From assembly GCA_948567375.1 (NCBI GenBank), contig OX419759.1, positions 38,282,593 to 38,346,592 of the forward strand: DNA of 64,000 bases. The letters run 5' to 3'. Under the pieces are notes generated by a model. It searched no databases and was not told where the DNA came from. It saw only the letters and a program-made list of their open reading frames with translations. Positions 9,419 to 19,961 of the stretch are shown one piece after another (within the stretch, counting starts at the first letter, position 1; the number at the start of each line of letters is the position of its first letter). The position numbers were made by a program, and so were the translations under genes. The stretch comes from Lunularia cruciata. Its lineage: Eukaryota; Streptophyta; Marchantiopsida; Lunulariales; Lunulariaceae.

Positions 9419-10432
9419 CTACAATGCCTCCTCTGAACTCCACAATGGAACATCCAAGGTGGATGGAACAATCCCACTTGTACTCCATAGCCGAGTGATC
9501 TCCTCTAGTACTGGAGTATCCTCTGCATGGGCGTTCCCCTCCAACAAGTCACCAGGCCAAGTAACTGCACCGCTGAAAGCTAAAACTGATGCTGCCATGG
9601 TCCCGGACTGTAGTGAGCCAAGACTGCCACTACTGAAGCGTACTGGTAGGCGACATACCCGTCCCTCACCAGACTGCCAACCAGGTCTATAAGAGGCTGT
9701 CTCCTCCCAATAGTCAATGCTGAAACCCATAAGGTATAACACTGCTCCCCCAACTAGCACATCGTATGACTCAGCTATCGTCGCAATAGCATGAGCTCTC
9801 ACCACCGAGCTATCAGTCGGATGACCAGGCTGAACCTGGACAACAAGCTCCCCACGTGTGATGTACTATATCAAACCACCACCAAGAGATGTCTGGATCT
9901 GAAATAGACACCTCTCCACATCGGTCTTTCGTAACTCCAGACCGACAACTGCAGCCTTCCCCAACATAAGGGGCTGCGGACCAGAGTCTAACAAGACTCT
10001 CTATGGTGTATAGACCTTCCCTGAAGGTCCCACTAAACGAAAGATCCCCCTCTGGTTATCCAATAGGACAACACCAGGTGTAAACCGCGCTCTCTCAAAG
10101 GCCGGTCTAGCTGGCAACTCCTCCAGTCTAGCCGCTACTGCCTGCCATAAACCACTGGTCGCTGAACGGATCCCATGCTCCTCAACCAAGTCAGCTCCAC
10201 TACCAACCACCTCTGCTCTAGTAGTAGGAACTGCACCATCCCTACTCTCACACAACGTGGCAGCCAACCGGAACACTGGGGCTGGGTCAACTCCCAATGT
10301 AAACATGTCACTGGCTGAAAATAAAGGATGCCACATAATCAGCTGAGCCGCCCCCAACATCATGCTAGACTCAGTCTGTGTAGTAGCAGATGGCTGACTA
10401 GCAGGTAGTCCATCATGTACTCCACCTACCAC
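9419..10432 (-). pseudogene. Aspartic protease region (element A)
   Basis: After the gag frames, 10001-10432 leads through DNQRGIFRLVGPSGKVYTP, a stop, then RVLLDSGPQPLMLGKAAVVG, which carries the Asp-Ser-Gly active-site triad of retroviral-type proteases. A second hydrophobic segment (YDVLVGGAVLYLMGFSIDYWE, near 9680-9760) matches the flap to second-strand part of such proteases. Stops occur after VYTP and near 9870. The same order is present in element B (15490-16350). The protease would process the gag-pol polyprotein. Confidence 0.7.
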
Positions 10433-10530
10433 ACCTGCACGGGACGTCTAAGAACCATGGATGTTGTTTGCAATGCCTCAAATAGCGTGAAAGACTGGGG
10501 AAGTCTGACCTGTCTCCCAACCTCTCCTCT

Positions 10531-12228
10531 CTATGGGTCCAACTCCACTGATGCTCCTCTAGGCTTTGGAGCACGTACTGCACTCCTAGTCACTACTGTA
10601 GATTCATCCACCTGTGCTGCTCCGCACATGAAGTCCAAAGCATCTCTATCACCAGCATATGAGGTGGAAGCCTCAGCACCCAAATCTGATCTCCTCTGAG
10701 CAATAGCTATACTAGCCAATCTTTGCTCCAACTGCTCAATCCGAGTAGCCATAGCTGTGTCAGAAGTAAGGGCAGGTACTGCACCCCTACTAGGAGTAGA
10801 TCCTCTACCACCACCTCTACCACCTCGTCCTCCATGAACTGGAGCTCCTCTACTACCTGCCATAGCAGCCCTACCACTCCGTAACTCCGGGTGTAGGTCA
10901 AAACACCGGTCACTAGTGTGACCAAATCTGTGGCAATGCTCACACTGCCTCTGTGCTGGCTGTGATGCACCAGAGGTATCAGGTGCGCTGCCCTGAGTAC
11001 ACTCTCTCCTATGGTGAGGTCCACCACAAGTCCAACAAGCAACACCACCACTCACTGGCTGCTGCTGACCCGAAAATGAGGGTAAGGGTCTAACTCCACT
11101 AGGCCCTCCACTCGCTCCATAGGATCTGGGCTGTCCACCCTGTCCTCAAAAACCAACTGGGCGTGGTGCACTTTGCTGCACTCTAGAAGAAGTCACAACC
11201 GTGGATGAGGTCTCTCTACCAAATCCAGCTGTCACTACTCTCTCCTCCACCATGTTGAGCTCAATACGCTCAGCCAAACCAAAGACTACTGCCAAAGTGG
11301 GCAAAGTAGCCTGCAACAACGTAGCATCACGAACTCTACGTCGCAACTCCCTGTCCAGTATCCCATACCAAAACTGGACTGCCTGGGCCTCAATAACTCC
11401 TTGAGTGAAACTGATCAGCCGCCTCATGCAAGTGTATGCCTCGCGTAGGCTCTCTCCAGCCTTCCGCTGGAACTCCTGCAAGCTCCTCAGCTTGTCAGTC
11501 CGTACTCCCTGGTAGTTCTACCTCAAACATCAGAAGAACTCCACCATGGGGTTAAACCCCGGTACCATACCACCTCCTGCAGCGGTACCTCCACTCGTAG
11601 TAGCACTATCTCCAGCTAGTGCACCTCCACTAGCTCCACCAACACTACTTGAGCTAGAACTCGTAGGTACAGCTGACCTACTCCCGGCCACCAAACCTGA
11701 AGTGATGGAGACATAGTGTGGAGACCAATACTGTCTCCATAACTCAATCTCCTCCAAATGAGCTCTCCTGAACTCATGGTAATCATCCATCGGTGGACCC
11801 TCCAAGTGCTGAAACAACTCCTTCCATGCCATGAAGGGTGTGAACAAAGTCGGGTTCCGCATCTGCTGCAGATCACACCAACTATCAAACTCCTGGATGA
11901 AGTCATCCAACTCAATGGTACCCACTGTACCAGAGTAACGCCTAGGGCCTTTGGAGGCCCCATAAATCTAGTCCATGTCCCACAACAACGGTGCGGACAC
12001 ACCAAGTGCACTCTCAACTGAATCAGCTCCTGTGTCAAACTCCAACTTAGAGTCAATCTCCTCCCTCACTGGGACCTGAGATACAGGCTGATACCAAGCA
12101 CCACTCCGAGTAAACCCACTATGTAATGCAGGGCTAACTCCTCTGGAATCTCCAAAGAACTCCGTCGTGACCATGTAACTGCAACAGCAAACCCGAACCA
12201 CCAACTGCAACCGCAAGTACTCCACCAA
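10531..12228 (-). pseudogene. gag-like capsid/nucleocapsid region (element A)
   Basis: Successive frames 11530-11925, 11146-11481 and 10531-11055 give a gag order: a capsid-like helical region (LDDFIQEFDSWCDLQQ, FQRKAGESLREAYT, FWYGILDRELRRRV), a Ser/Gly-rich spacer, and a nucleocapsid part with two zinc knuckles, CWTCGGPHHRREC and CEHCHRFGHTSDRC. The second is a perfect C-x2-C-x4-H-x4-C. A Gly/Arg-rich tail (GGRGGRGGGRG) follows, typical of nucleic-acid binding. The leader frame 11968-12228 probably belongs to the N-terminus. Several stops interrupt it. Confidence 0.8.
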
Positions 12229-12570
12229 GTGCCAACACCACCGTGTGCCAACACCAACTAAACACCACCCACTAATGTAACTCTAACCGATATAACTACA
12301 CTAGGGGAAGGGAAACCTGTAACCTGCCATCATAACACGCACTCTCACGGTCTGCAGGTCATCACTTCCTGCCTCACCGGAGAGAAACACAAGTAGTCTG
12401 ACTGGTCATCACTCCAGCCTCACCACCGAGAGCACACCAGAGCACCAACGCTCAAAAGTCAAGGCACCTCATACAAATGTGGTGCACAAACAAGAAGCAG
12501 AGAATGGAGGGGATCCAATCACAAGAAATCTAAACGAAAACCCTCCATCTCATAACACAACACGGGACTG

Positions 12571-12582
12571 ACTCTGCCACCA
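12571..12582 (-). other. Candidate primer binding site of element A
   Basis: The minus strand reads TGGTGGCAGAGT starting 9 bp after the LTR end. It resembles plant primer sites (TGGTATCAGAGC for initiator Met; tRNA-Leu types also begin TGGTG), but I cannot name the tRNA. Element B has the closely similar TGGTGGCAAAGT at the equivalent place (18619-18630). Confidence 0.5.
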
Positions 12583-12591
12583 TTTGGCATT

Positions 12592-13963
12592 TGACATAAG
12601 AGTAGTTCGTATCTAAGTCCTAAGCTACCAGGATCACTAAGAATGGGATCAAATTGCCTCTCCTAGCCAAAGCTACATGTGTATAGATAACAGTGGCACA
12701 GTCACTATGACAACAAGTGAGGGTGGACCAGTTGGCTAGGGCACCAGTTGGCTAGGGCACCAGTCTAGGAACAAGAGATCTAGGGGTCAAACCCTGTTGT
12801 GCACAATCTAGCAAGAAAGGCAGATTTTGCCAACCAATGACCAAGATCTACACTAAACTAGCTAGCCTCACGCTAGCAAGCTGGCTTGCTGGCCCTTCTA
12901 GGCCTTCGTAGCCTCTCATAGCCCACAGCCCTATTCCTTGAAGCCTCGAAATGCCGAAATTCAGCCAAATGAGGCCTTTCTTGTTGCCACTTCGAACCTC
13001 CTCCAAAATTGGTGAAACTTCTCCAAATCTACGAAACTCCTCCAAACTAGCAAAACTTCTCCAAATCTGGCCAAACAGCAAAACTCCTCCAATTTTGGCC
13101 CAAAATCTGATGTAAACCCTAAAGATGGATGTCCGCCAAATCCCCCGCTAACTTTCCACTCGAGCCAAATTGACAAAACGGGTTTTTCCAAATCACAATT
13201 TCATGAGAAGAGCTTTCCAACTCCACCTTCAATTTCACTTTCTGAGCCCAACTCGCAACAAATTGGTCTTGCCTTCAACTCCTGAGCTCAAAATCACAAC
13301 ATTGCTCGAAAATTGCTCCTTCTTTGCTCAAAATTTGGCCAGCGCTTCCACACACTGTCCGCCTAACTGCCAAATCTGCATCAACTAAACAAGCTTCTGC
13401 ACACTAGGGAAACACAGAACCTGAATCAAGCTACCACGATCCACCGAGCTTGGAGATACCACCAAAACTCAACGTTCTTGCACCCGATTTCCCCCTGACT
13501 TCACTTCTTTGATGTAATCAGATTGCTTAACACTCTCAACTCAACTCAACTCAGATCAGTACTTGATCTGTCACTCTATAAACTGCCAACAACTGGGCAC
13601 TGATTACAGTCAAGCCACACCCACTCAAGCATAGAGAATCCAGGTGACGCTCGCCGGCCTCTGTCCACCATAGCCAGGAACTCGAAGGCTCAACATCAGA
13701 GAAGTGAGCTCTTTGGAGCTCACTTTGAAACTATACCCCCTGGACTCGAGCTAGCCCTAAAACCCTAACGGTCCCGCTGACGGCACACTTGACAGTGCAA
13801 ACGGTGCAAAGTGATGGTGGGCCCCACCGTGAAGTCAGTACCCCAAACACAAAATCTAACCGTCGGAAAGTAGTCCCTAAGAAACTGCTAGAATAACTCT
13901 AACTACCATCACTGGAACTCCAGTGTCCGAGCATCTAGATGAGGAACTACAAATGGCGTGACA
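12592..13963 (-). repeat. 5' LTR of element A (1372 bp)
   Basis: Read on the plus strand it starts TGACATAAGAG and ends GGCGTGACA, so both strands have TG...CA ends. It is homologous to 18640-19961 throughout, and its 13515-13963 part is repeated at 4175-4623. It includes a short tandem duplication of 'ccagttggctagggca' near 12730-12761 and a run of A/C-rich degenerate repeats (12960-13100). The boundary at 13963 abuts element B sequence. Confidence 0.75.
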
Positions 13964-15290
13964 TAGCTCCTCAAGAACCTCCAAACCCTATGTCTTTCCT
14001 CTCCAGTAAGCTTGGGTCCAAGCTTTGGCTCTCAAGTATCCTCTATAACTATTGCAAGAGTGGAAGACATATTAACTGGCTGCTACACTAGGCCCTTAGG
14101 AGAAGTAGTGTCATGCCCCCGACCACTAGAGGTCCTAACCTCTGTGTGAAAAAATCCCTCCACTCTTGGTGCAAGCTCCACTGTCCTCTAGCTACATTCC
14201 AAGTGGACCAAGGGTGTAATCCAAGTAGCCCCCGCTCACCTGGATGGACTCCAAGTAGACCACTCTCCCTAGTAGCTACTGGTTGTGTCCCAAGAATACT
14301 ATGTCCACTCAATCCATCCCTCCCAACATGTGCCTGAATCATCTTGATAGGCACATGGCTCACAAGTGTTTGAATGGTGATGCCTATCAAGTGCATCCTA
14401 TGCTGCTCTACCAAGCCAAGGCTCACAATCCAAGTCAAATAGTTCAAGTCCAGAGCTTGACCTAACACCTAATGTCTAGTGCCTCTAACATTGTTGGAAC
14501 AATGGTAATATTGGTGCAAAAACCCATCACCCGCTCTCTCTCATCAGCATTGGGCTCCACCAACTGTATTATTGTGAGTCGCAAACCAGTCCAGGTCCTC
14601 CTTCTCAAAAAGCATGAGAGCCTAGGAAACTCATGAATGTGAGAAATGCGGCTCTAGGCTATCTAACTAGGTTCACCATTGCCATAGGTGACCTATATCC
14701 TACTACCCCCGTTTGAGATTGACGCCCAACATCCAAGATGTCATCAACAAGGATGTGGTCAAGTTGTTGAATCCCATCATAAGCACATTGTAAAACCTCT
14801 CTAGGTAAGAGGTTCATCCACCAAAGATAAAGACAATGAGCCTGTAATCCTACTTTGGCTGCATCTAACAATACAATAGGTCTCACCAAGAAAGACCTAA
14901 TGTGTACTCGCCACCACTTGGGTACAAGAATCACCCATGAAAGGAATGTTCTCCAAAATGTAAGCTGGAGAAATGGACTAATGAACCTAGAGATATTGTA
15001 GTATCCATCTCCCAAAGAAAAAACATACCAGAACAAGGCTCCTAAAGACCCAAACCTTGGCCAACACGTGCATGTCCTTGACATGCCCATCAAGAAATTA
15101 CCAAGTGAACATGCCCATGTCTCTCTATATCATGCACCCCAAGTAAGGAAATGTCTACTGGTAGGGCCTTCTGGTAACCTTTGACTGTTGACATCACTAA
15201 TAACTCAAGATACCGGTAGGCCAAGTGTGCCACATGATGTAGAGAGACTTGCCTAGCAGTCTCATCTCTCTCCACATACAAGTACCTCTA
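13964..15290 (-). pseudogene. DNA cytosine-5 methyltransferase relic (element B)
   Basis: Collinear with the methyltransferase of element A. Readable parts are VERDETARQVSLHHVAHLAYRY followed uninterrupted by KALPVDISLLG (15090-15281), VLLDAAKVG with AHCLYLWWMNLLPREVL (14659-15093), and MLGQALDLNYLTWIVSLGL (14088-14468). The motif IV Pro-Cys-Gln of copy A reads Ala-Cys-Gln here, and the preceding residue is a TGA stop, so this copy is dead. Its presence at the same position between protease and RT shows that the module belongs to the family and is not a one-off insertion in A. Confidence 0.85.
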
Positions 15291-15489
15291 TATTTGTATA
15301 CCTGCCTATAATATCACAACTAGTCCAATGCTAATCCCATCAAACAACTCCAATAGACATATCCACTCTACTAGATATTGCCAAGCAATGAGTGTGGTAT
15401 CCAGAGGTGTCAAAGTAATTGACTTTGGAGGCTCATACTCACACTCATCTCATGATGGTATGAAGGCTCCACTCCAAGCCTATTGCACC

Positions 15490-16350
15490 AACTAATCTGC
15501 ATGATGCTGCAATGCTTCCTCTAAACTCCACAATGGAACATCCAAGCTAGATGGAACAATTCCACTTGTACTCCAAATCCAAGTGATCTCCTTTGATACT
15601 AGAGTATCCTCTGTATGGGCGTTCCCCTCCAACAAGTCACCATGCCAAGTAACTACACCACTAAAGGTTGAAACTGATGTTGCCATGGTGAGCCAAGATT
15701 GCCACTATTGAAGTGTATTGGTAGGTGACATACCCATTTGTCACCAGACTGCCAACCTAGTTTACAAGAGGCTGTCTCCTCCCAATAGTCAATGCTGAAA
15801 CCCATTGAGTATAACACTGCTCCCCCAACTAGCACATCATATGACTTAGCTATTGTTGCAATAACCTAAGCTCTTACCACCAAGTTATCAATTGGATGAC
15901 CAGGCTGAACTTAGACAACAAGCTCCTCATGTGTGATGTACTATGTTGACCACCACCTAGAGATGTTTGGATCTGAAATGGACACCTCTCCACATCGGTC
16001 TTCTGTAACTCCAGACCGACTACTGCAACCGTCCCCAACATAAGGGGCTATGCACTAGAGTCTAACAAGACTCTCTATGGTGTATATACCTTCCCTAAAG
16101 GTCCCACCAAACAGAAAACCCTCCTCTGGTTATCCAATAGGACAAAACTAGGTGTGAACCACACTCTCTCAAAGGCGGGTCTAGTTGGCAACTCCTCCAG
16201 TCTAGCCGTTGTTGCCTGCCATAAACCACTTGTTGCTGAACAGATCCCATGCTCCTCAACCAAGTTAGCTCCACTATCAACCACCTCTACTTTAGTAGTA
16301 GGAACTATATCATCCCTACTCTCACAAAGCATAGCAGCCAACCAAAACAC
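15490..16350 (-). pseudogene. Protease region relic (element B)
   Basis: Pieces 16075-16350, 15653-15835 and 15492-15686 correspond to the element A protease, including the DNQRRVFCLVGPLGKVYTP leader and LVGGAVLYSMGFSIDYWEE. More stops and substitutions than copy A. Confidence 0.7.
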
Positions 16351-16479
16351 CTAGGCTTGATCAACTCCCAATGTAAACATGTCACTAGTTGAAAACAAAG
16401 GGCACCACATAATCAACTAAGTAGCCTCCAACATCATGCTAGACTCAGTTTGTGTAGTAGCAGGTAGTTGACTAACAAG

Positions 16480-18340
16480 TAGTTTGTCATGCATGCCATC
16501 ACCACCTACCACACTTACATTGGGACGTGTAAGAGCCATGGATGCTATCTGCAATGCCTCAGATAGCTTGAAAGATTGGGGACGTCTGACCTATCTTGCA
16601 ACCTCTCCTCTTGGTGGGTCCAACTCCACTGATGCTCCTCTAGGCTTTGGAGCACATACTACACTCCTAATCACTCCTATAGATGCATCCACCTGTGCTG
16701 CTCCGCACATGAAGTCCAAAGTATCTCTATCACTAGCATATGAGGTGGAAGCCTTAGCACCCGAAGCTAATCTCTTCTAAGCAATGGCCATACTAGCCAA
16801 TCTCTGCTCCAAGTGCTAAATCCAAGTAGCCATAATTGTATCAAAAGTAAGGGCAGGTACCACACCTCTACTAGGTGTAGATCCTCTACCACCTCATCCT
16901 CCATGAACTGGAGCTCCTCTACTACTCCGTAACTCCAAGTGTAGGTCAAAGCATTGGTCACTAGTGTGACCAAATCTATGGCAATGCTCACATTGCCTCT
17001 GTGCTGGTTGTGATGCACCAGAGGTATCAGGTCCACTACCCTAAGTACACTCTCTCCTATGGTGAGGTCCACCACAAGTTCAACAAGCAACATCATTACT
17101 CACTGGCTGCTATTGATCCAAAAGTGAAGGTAAGGGTCTAACTATAGTAGGCCCTCCACTCGTTCCATAGGACCTAGGCTGTCCACCTTGTCCTTGAAAA
17201 CCAACTAGATGTGGTGCACTCTACTGCACTCTATAAGAAGTCACAACTATGGATGAGGTCTCCCTATCAAATCTAGATATCACCACTCTCTCTTCCACCA
17301 TGTTCAACTCAATACGCTCAGCTAAACCAAAGACCATTGCCAAAGTAGGCAAAGTAGCCTATAACAACATAGCATCATGAACTCTATGTTGCAATTCCTT
17401 GTCAAGTATGCCATACTAAAATTGGACTGCCTGGGCCTCAATAGCTCCTTGAGTGAAACTGATCAGCCACCTCATGCGAGTGTATGCCTTGCATAGGCTC
17501 TCTCCAACCTTCCTCTAGAACTCCTGCAAGCTCCTCAGCTTATCAATCCGCACTCCTTGGTAGTTTTACCTCAAACACTGGAAGAACTCCACCATGGAGT
17601 TAAACCCTGGTACCACACTACCTCCCATGGTGGTAACTCTATTTGTAGGAGCATTATCTTGAGCTAGTGCACCACCATTAGCTCCACCAAAACTACTTGA
17701 GCTAGAACTCATGAGTACAGCCAATCTACTCCTGGCAACCAAGCCTGAAAAATTGGAGACATAGTTTGGAGACCAATATTGTCTCCATAACTCAATCTCC
17801 TCCAAATGAGCTGTCCTAAACTCATAGTAGTTGTCCATTGGCGGACCTTCCAAATGCTAAAACAACCCCTTCCATGCCATGAAGGGTATAAACAAAGTTG
17901 GGTTTCACATTTGCTACAGATCACACAAACTATCAAACTCTTGGATGAAGTCATCCAAGTCAATAGTACCCACTGTACCTGAGTAATGCCTCGGGCCTTT
18001 GGAGGCCCCATAAATCTCATCCATGTCCCACAACAATGGACACGCTAAGTGCACTCTCAACTAAATCAGCTCCTATGTCAAACTACAACTCAGATTCAAT
18101 CTCCTCCCTCACTGGGACTTGAGATACAGGCTAATATTGAGCGCCACTTTGAGTAAAACCTCTATGTAATACAAGGCTAACTCCTCTAGAATCCCCAAAG
18201 AACTCCATCGTGACAAAGTAACTACAACTGCAATCGCAAACCGGAACCACAAATTGCAATCGCAAATCGCAACCGCAAGTACCCTACCAAGTGCCAATAC
18301 CCATGAAACACCACCCACTAATATAGTTGTAACCAAGATA
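16480..18340 (-). pseudogene. gag relic (element B)
   Basis: Collinear with the element A gag. Frames 17566-17853 (capsid-like, LEEIELWRQYWSPNYVS) and 16767-17096 remain, with the zinc-knuckle region recognisable only across frames near 16960-17095. A deletion removes some 50 bp relative to A in the Gly/Arg-rich part (near 16890-16930). Confidence 0.75.
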
Positions 18341-18618
18341 ATTACACTAGGAGAAAGGGAAACCTATAACCTACCATCACAACACATACTCTCATGGTTT
18401 GCAAGTCATCACTTCCTTGTCTCATCGGAGAGAAACAAAGGTAGTCTGACTGGTCATTACTCTAGCCTCACTACCAAGAGCACACCAGAGCGCTAATGCT
18501 CAAAAGTCATGGCACCTCACACAACCGTGGTGCACATACAAGAAATAGAGAATAGAAGGAGTCCAATCACAAGAAATCTAAACAAAAACTCTCCATCTCA
18601 TAAAGCAACATGAGATTG

Positions 18619-18630
18619 ACTTTGCCACCA
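18619..18630 (-). other. Candidate primer binding site of element B
   Basis: Equivalent of 12571-12582 in element A; reads TGGTGGCAAAGT on the minus strand. Confidence 0.45.
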
Positions 18631-18639
18631 TTTGGCATT

Positions 18640-19961
18640 TGACATAAGAGAAGTTTGTATGTACGTCCTAAGCTACCAGAATCACCAAGAATGAGATCAA
18701 ATTACCTCTCCTAGCCAAAGCTACAAGTGTATAGATAACAATGGACCAGTCACTAGGACAACAAGTGAGGGTGGACCAATTGGCTAGGGCACCAGTTTAG
18801 GAACAAGAGATCTAGGGGTCAAACCTTGTTGTGCATAATCTAGCAGGATGGGCAGATTTTGCCAAACATTGACCAAGATCTACTCTAAACTAGCTAGCCT
18901 CACACCAGCAAGCTATCTTACTGGCCCTTCTAGGCCTTTGTAGCCTCTCATAGCCCACAACCCTATGCTTCAAAATGTTGAAATTTAGCCAAATGAGGCC
19001 TTTCTTCTTACTAGTTTGAACCTCCTCCAAATCTGGCAAAAATTCCACCAACTTGGGCCAAAATTTGCAACTTTAAAACTCCTCTAAATCTAGCCAAAAT
19101 TTGACATAAACCCTAAATTTGGCTGATAGCCAAATCCTCCGCTAACTCTCTACTTGAGCCAAATTGAATTAACAAGTCTTTCCAAATAAATAATTCACAA
19201 GAATAGGTTCCAAACTCCACTTTCAATTTTAGTTTCTGAGCCCAACTCGTAACAAATTGGTCTTGCCTTCAGTTCTTGAGCTCAAAATCACAACCACTAC
19301 TCTAAAATTATTATTTCTTTGCTCAAAATTGGCCAACACTTCTGCACACCGTCTCTTTCTTATTGCCAAATCTGTATCAAGCAACGAGCTTCTGCACACA
19401 AGTGAAAACTTGAACTTTGATTGAGCTAGCAACAATCCACTGCACTTGGAGATACCACCAACACTCACAATTTCTGCACCAAATGTTCCCCTTGACTTCA
19501 CTTATCTTATGTTATTAGATTGTTTACAACTCTCAAATCAACTCAACTCAAATCAGTACTTGATTTGTCACTCTATAAATTGCTAACAACTGGGCACTGA
19601 TTACAATCAAACCATACACACTCTAGCTAAGAGAATCTAGGTGACGCTCACTGGACTCTGTCCACCATAGCTAGGAACTCAAAGGCTCAACATCAGAGAA
19701 GTGAGCTCTCTGGAGTTGCACTTCAAAAGTACCCCCCTAGACTTGAGCTAGGTCTGAAACCCTAACTGTACCACTAACGGCACACTCGACGGTGCAAATG
19801 GTGCAAAGTGACAATGGGTCCCACCGTGAAGTTAGTACCCCAAACACAAAATCTAACCATCAAAAAGTAGTCTATGGGAAATTGCTGAAACATCTCTAAC
19901 TACTATCATTGCAACTCTAGTGTCCGAGCAATCTAGATGAGACAATACAAATGGCATGATA
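18640..19961 (-). repeat. 5' LTR of element B (about 1322 bp)
   Basis: Homologous to 12592-13963 end to end, from TGACATAAGAG to GGCATGATA (TGACA mutated to TGATA). It is visibly more diverged from the A LTRs than the two A LTR pieces are from each other, in keeping with B being the older host of the A insertion. Confidence 0.8.

Larger units (their letters stand above)
4068..13963 (-). mobile_element. Element A: Ty3/gypsy retrotransposon with methyltransferase and PHD finger
   Basis: Reading on the minus strand: 5' LTR (13963-12592), primer site (12582-12571), gag, protease, DNA cytosine methyltransferase, RT, RNase H, integrase, GPY/F-like region, PHD finger, polypurine tract (near 4735) and a partial, rearranged 3' LTR. 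The insertion interrupts element B. Coding regions are long but broken by stops and frameshifts, so this copy is probably inactive. About 9.9 kb, long for a plant gypsy element because of the extra modules. Confidence 0.85.
13964..19961 (-). mobile_element. Element B, part 2 (LTR, gag, protease, DNMT)
   Basis: Minus-strand copy of the element A family, collinear with 7878-13963 of A but more decayed. It ends at 13964 where A inserted and continues at 4067. At 19961 its LTR end (GGCATGATA) abuts a truncated chromovirus LTR, so it probably inserted into or was rearranged with element E1. Confidence 0.88.

Noticed and set aside
10707-11051. Val/Leu-rich minus-strand ORF resembling a membrane protein
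   Set aside because: It lies in another frame of the gag zinc-knuckle region, whose own frame carries two good zinc knuckles.
12848-13191. Minus-strand ORFs within the element A LTR
   Set aside because: Chance frames in the degenerate internal repeats of the LTR; the same region in element B has no conserved frame.
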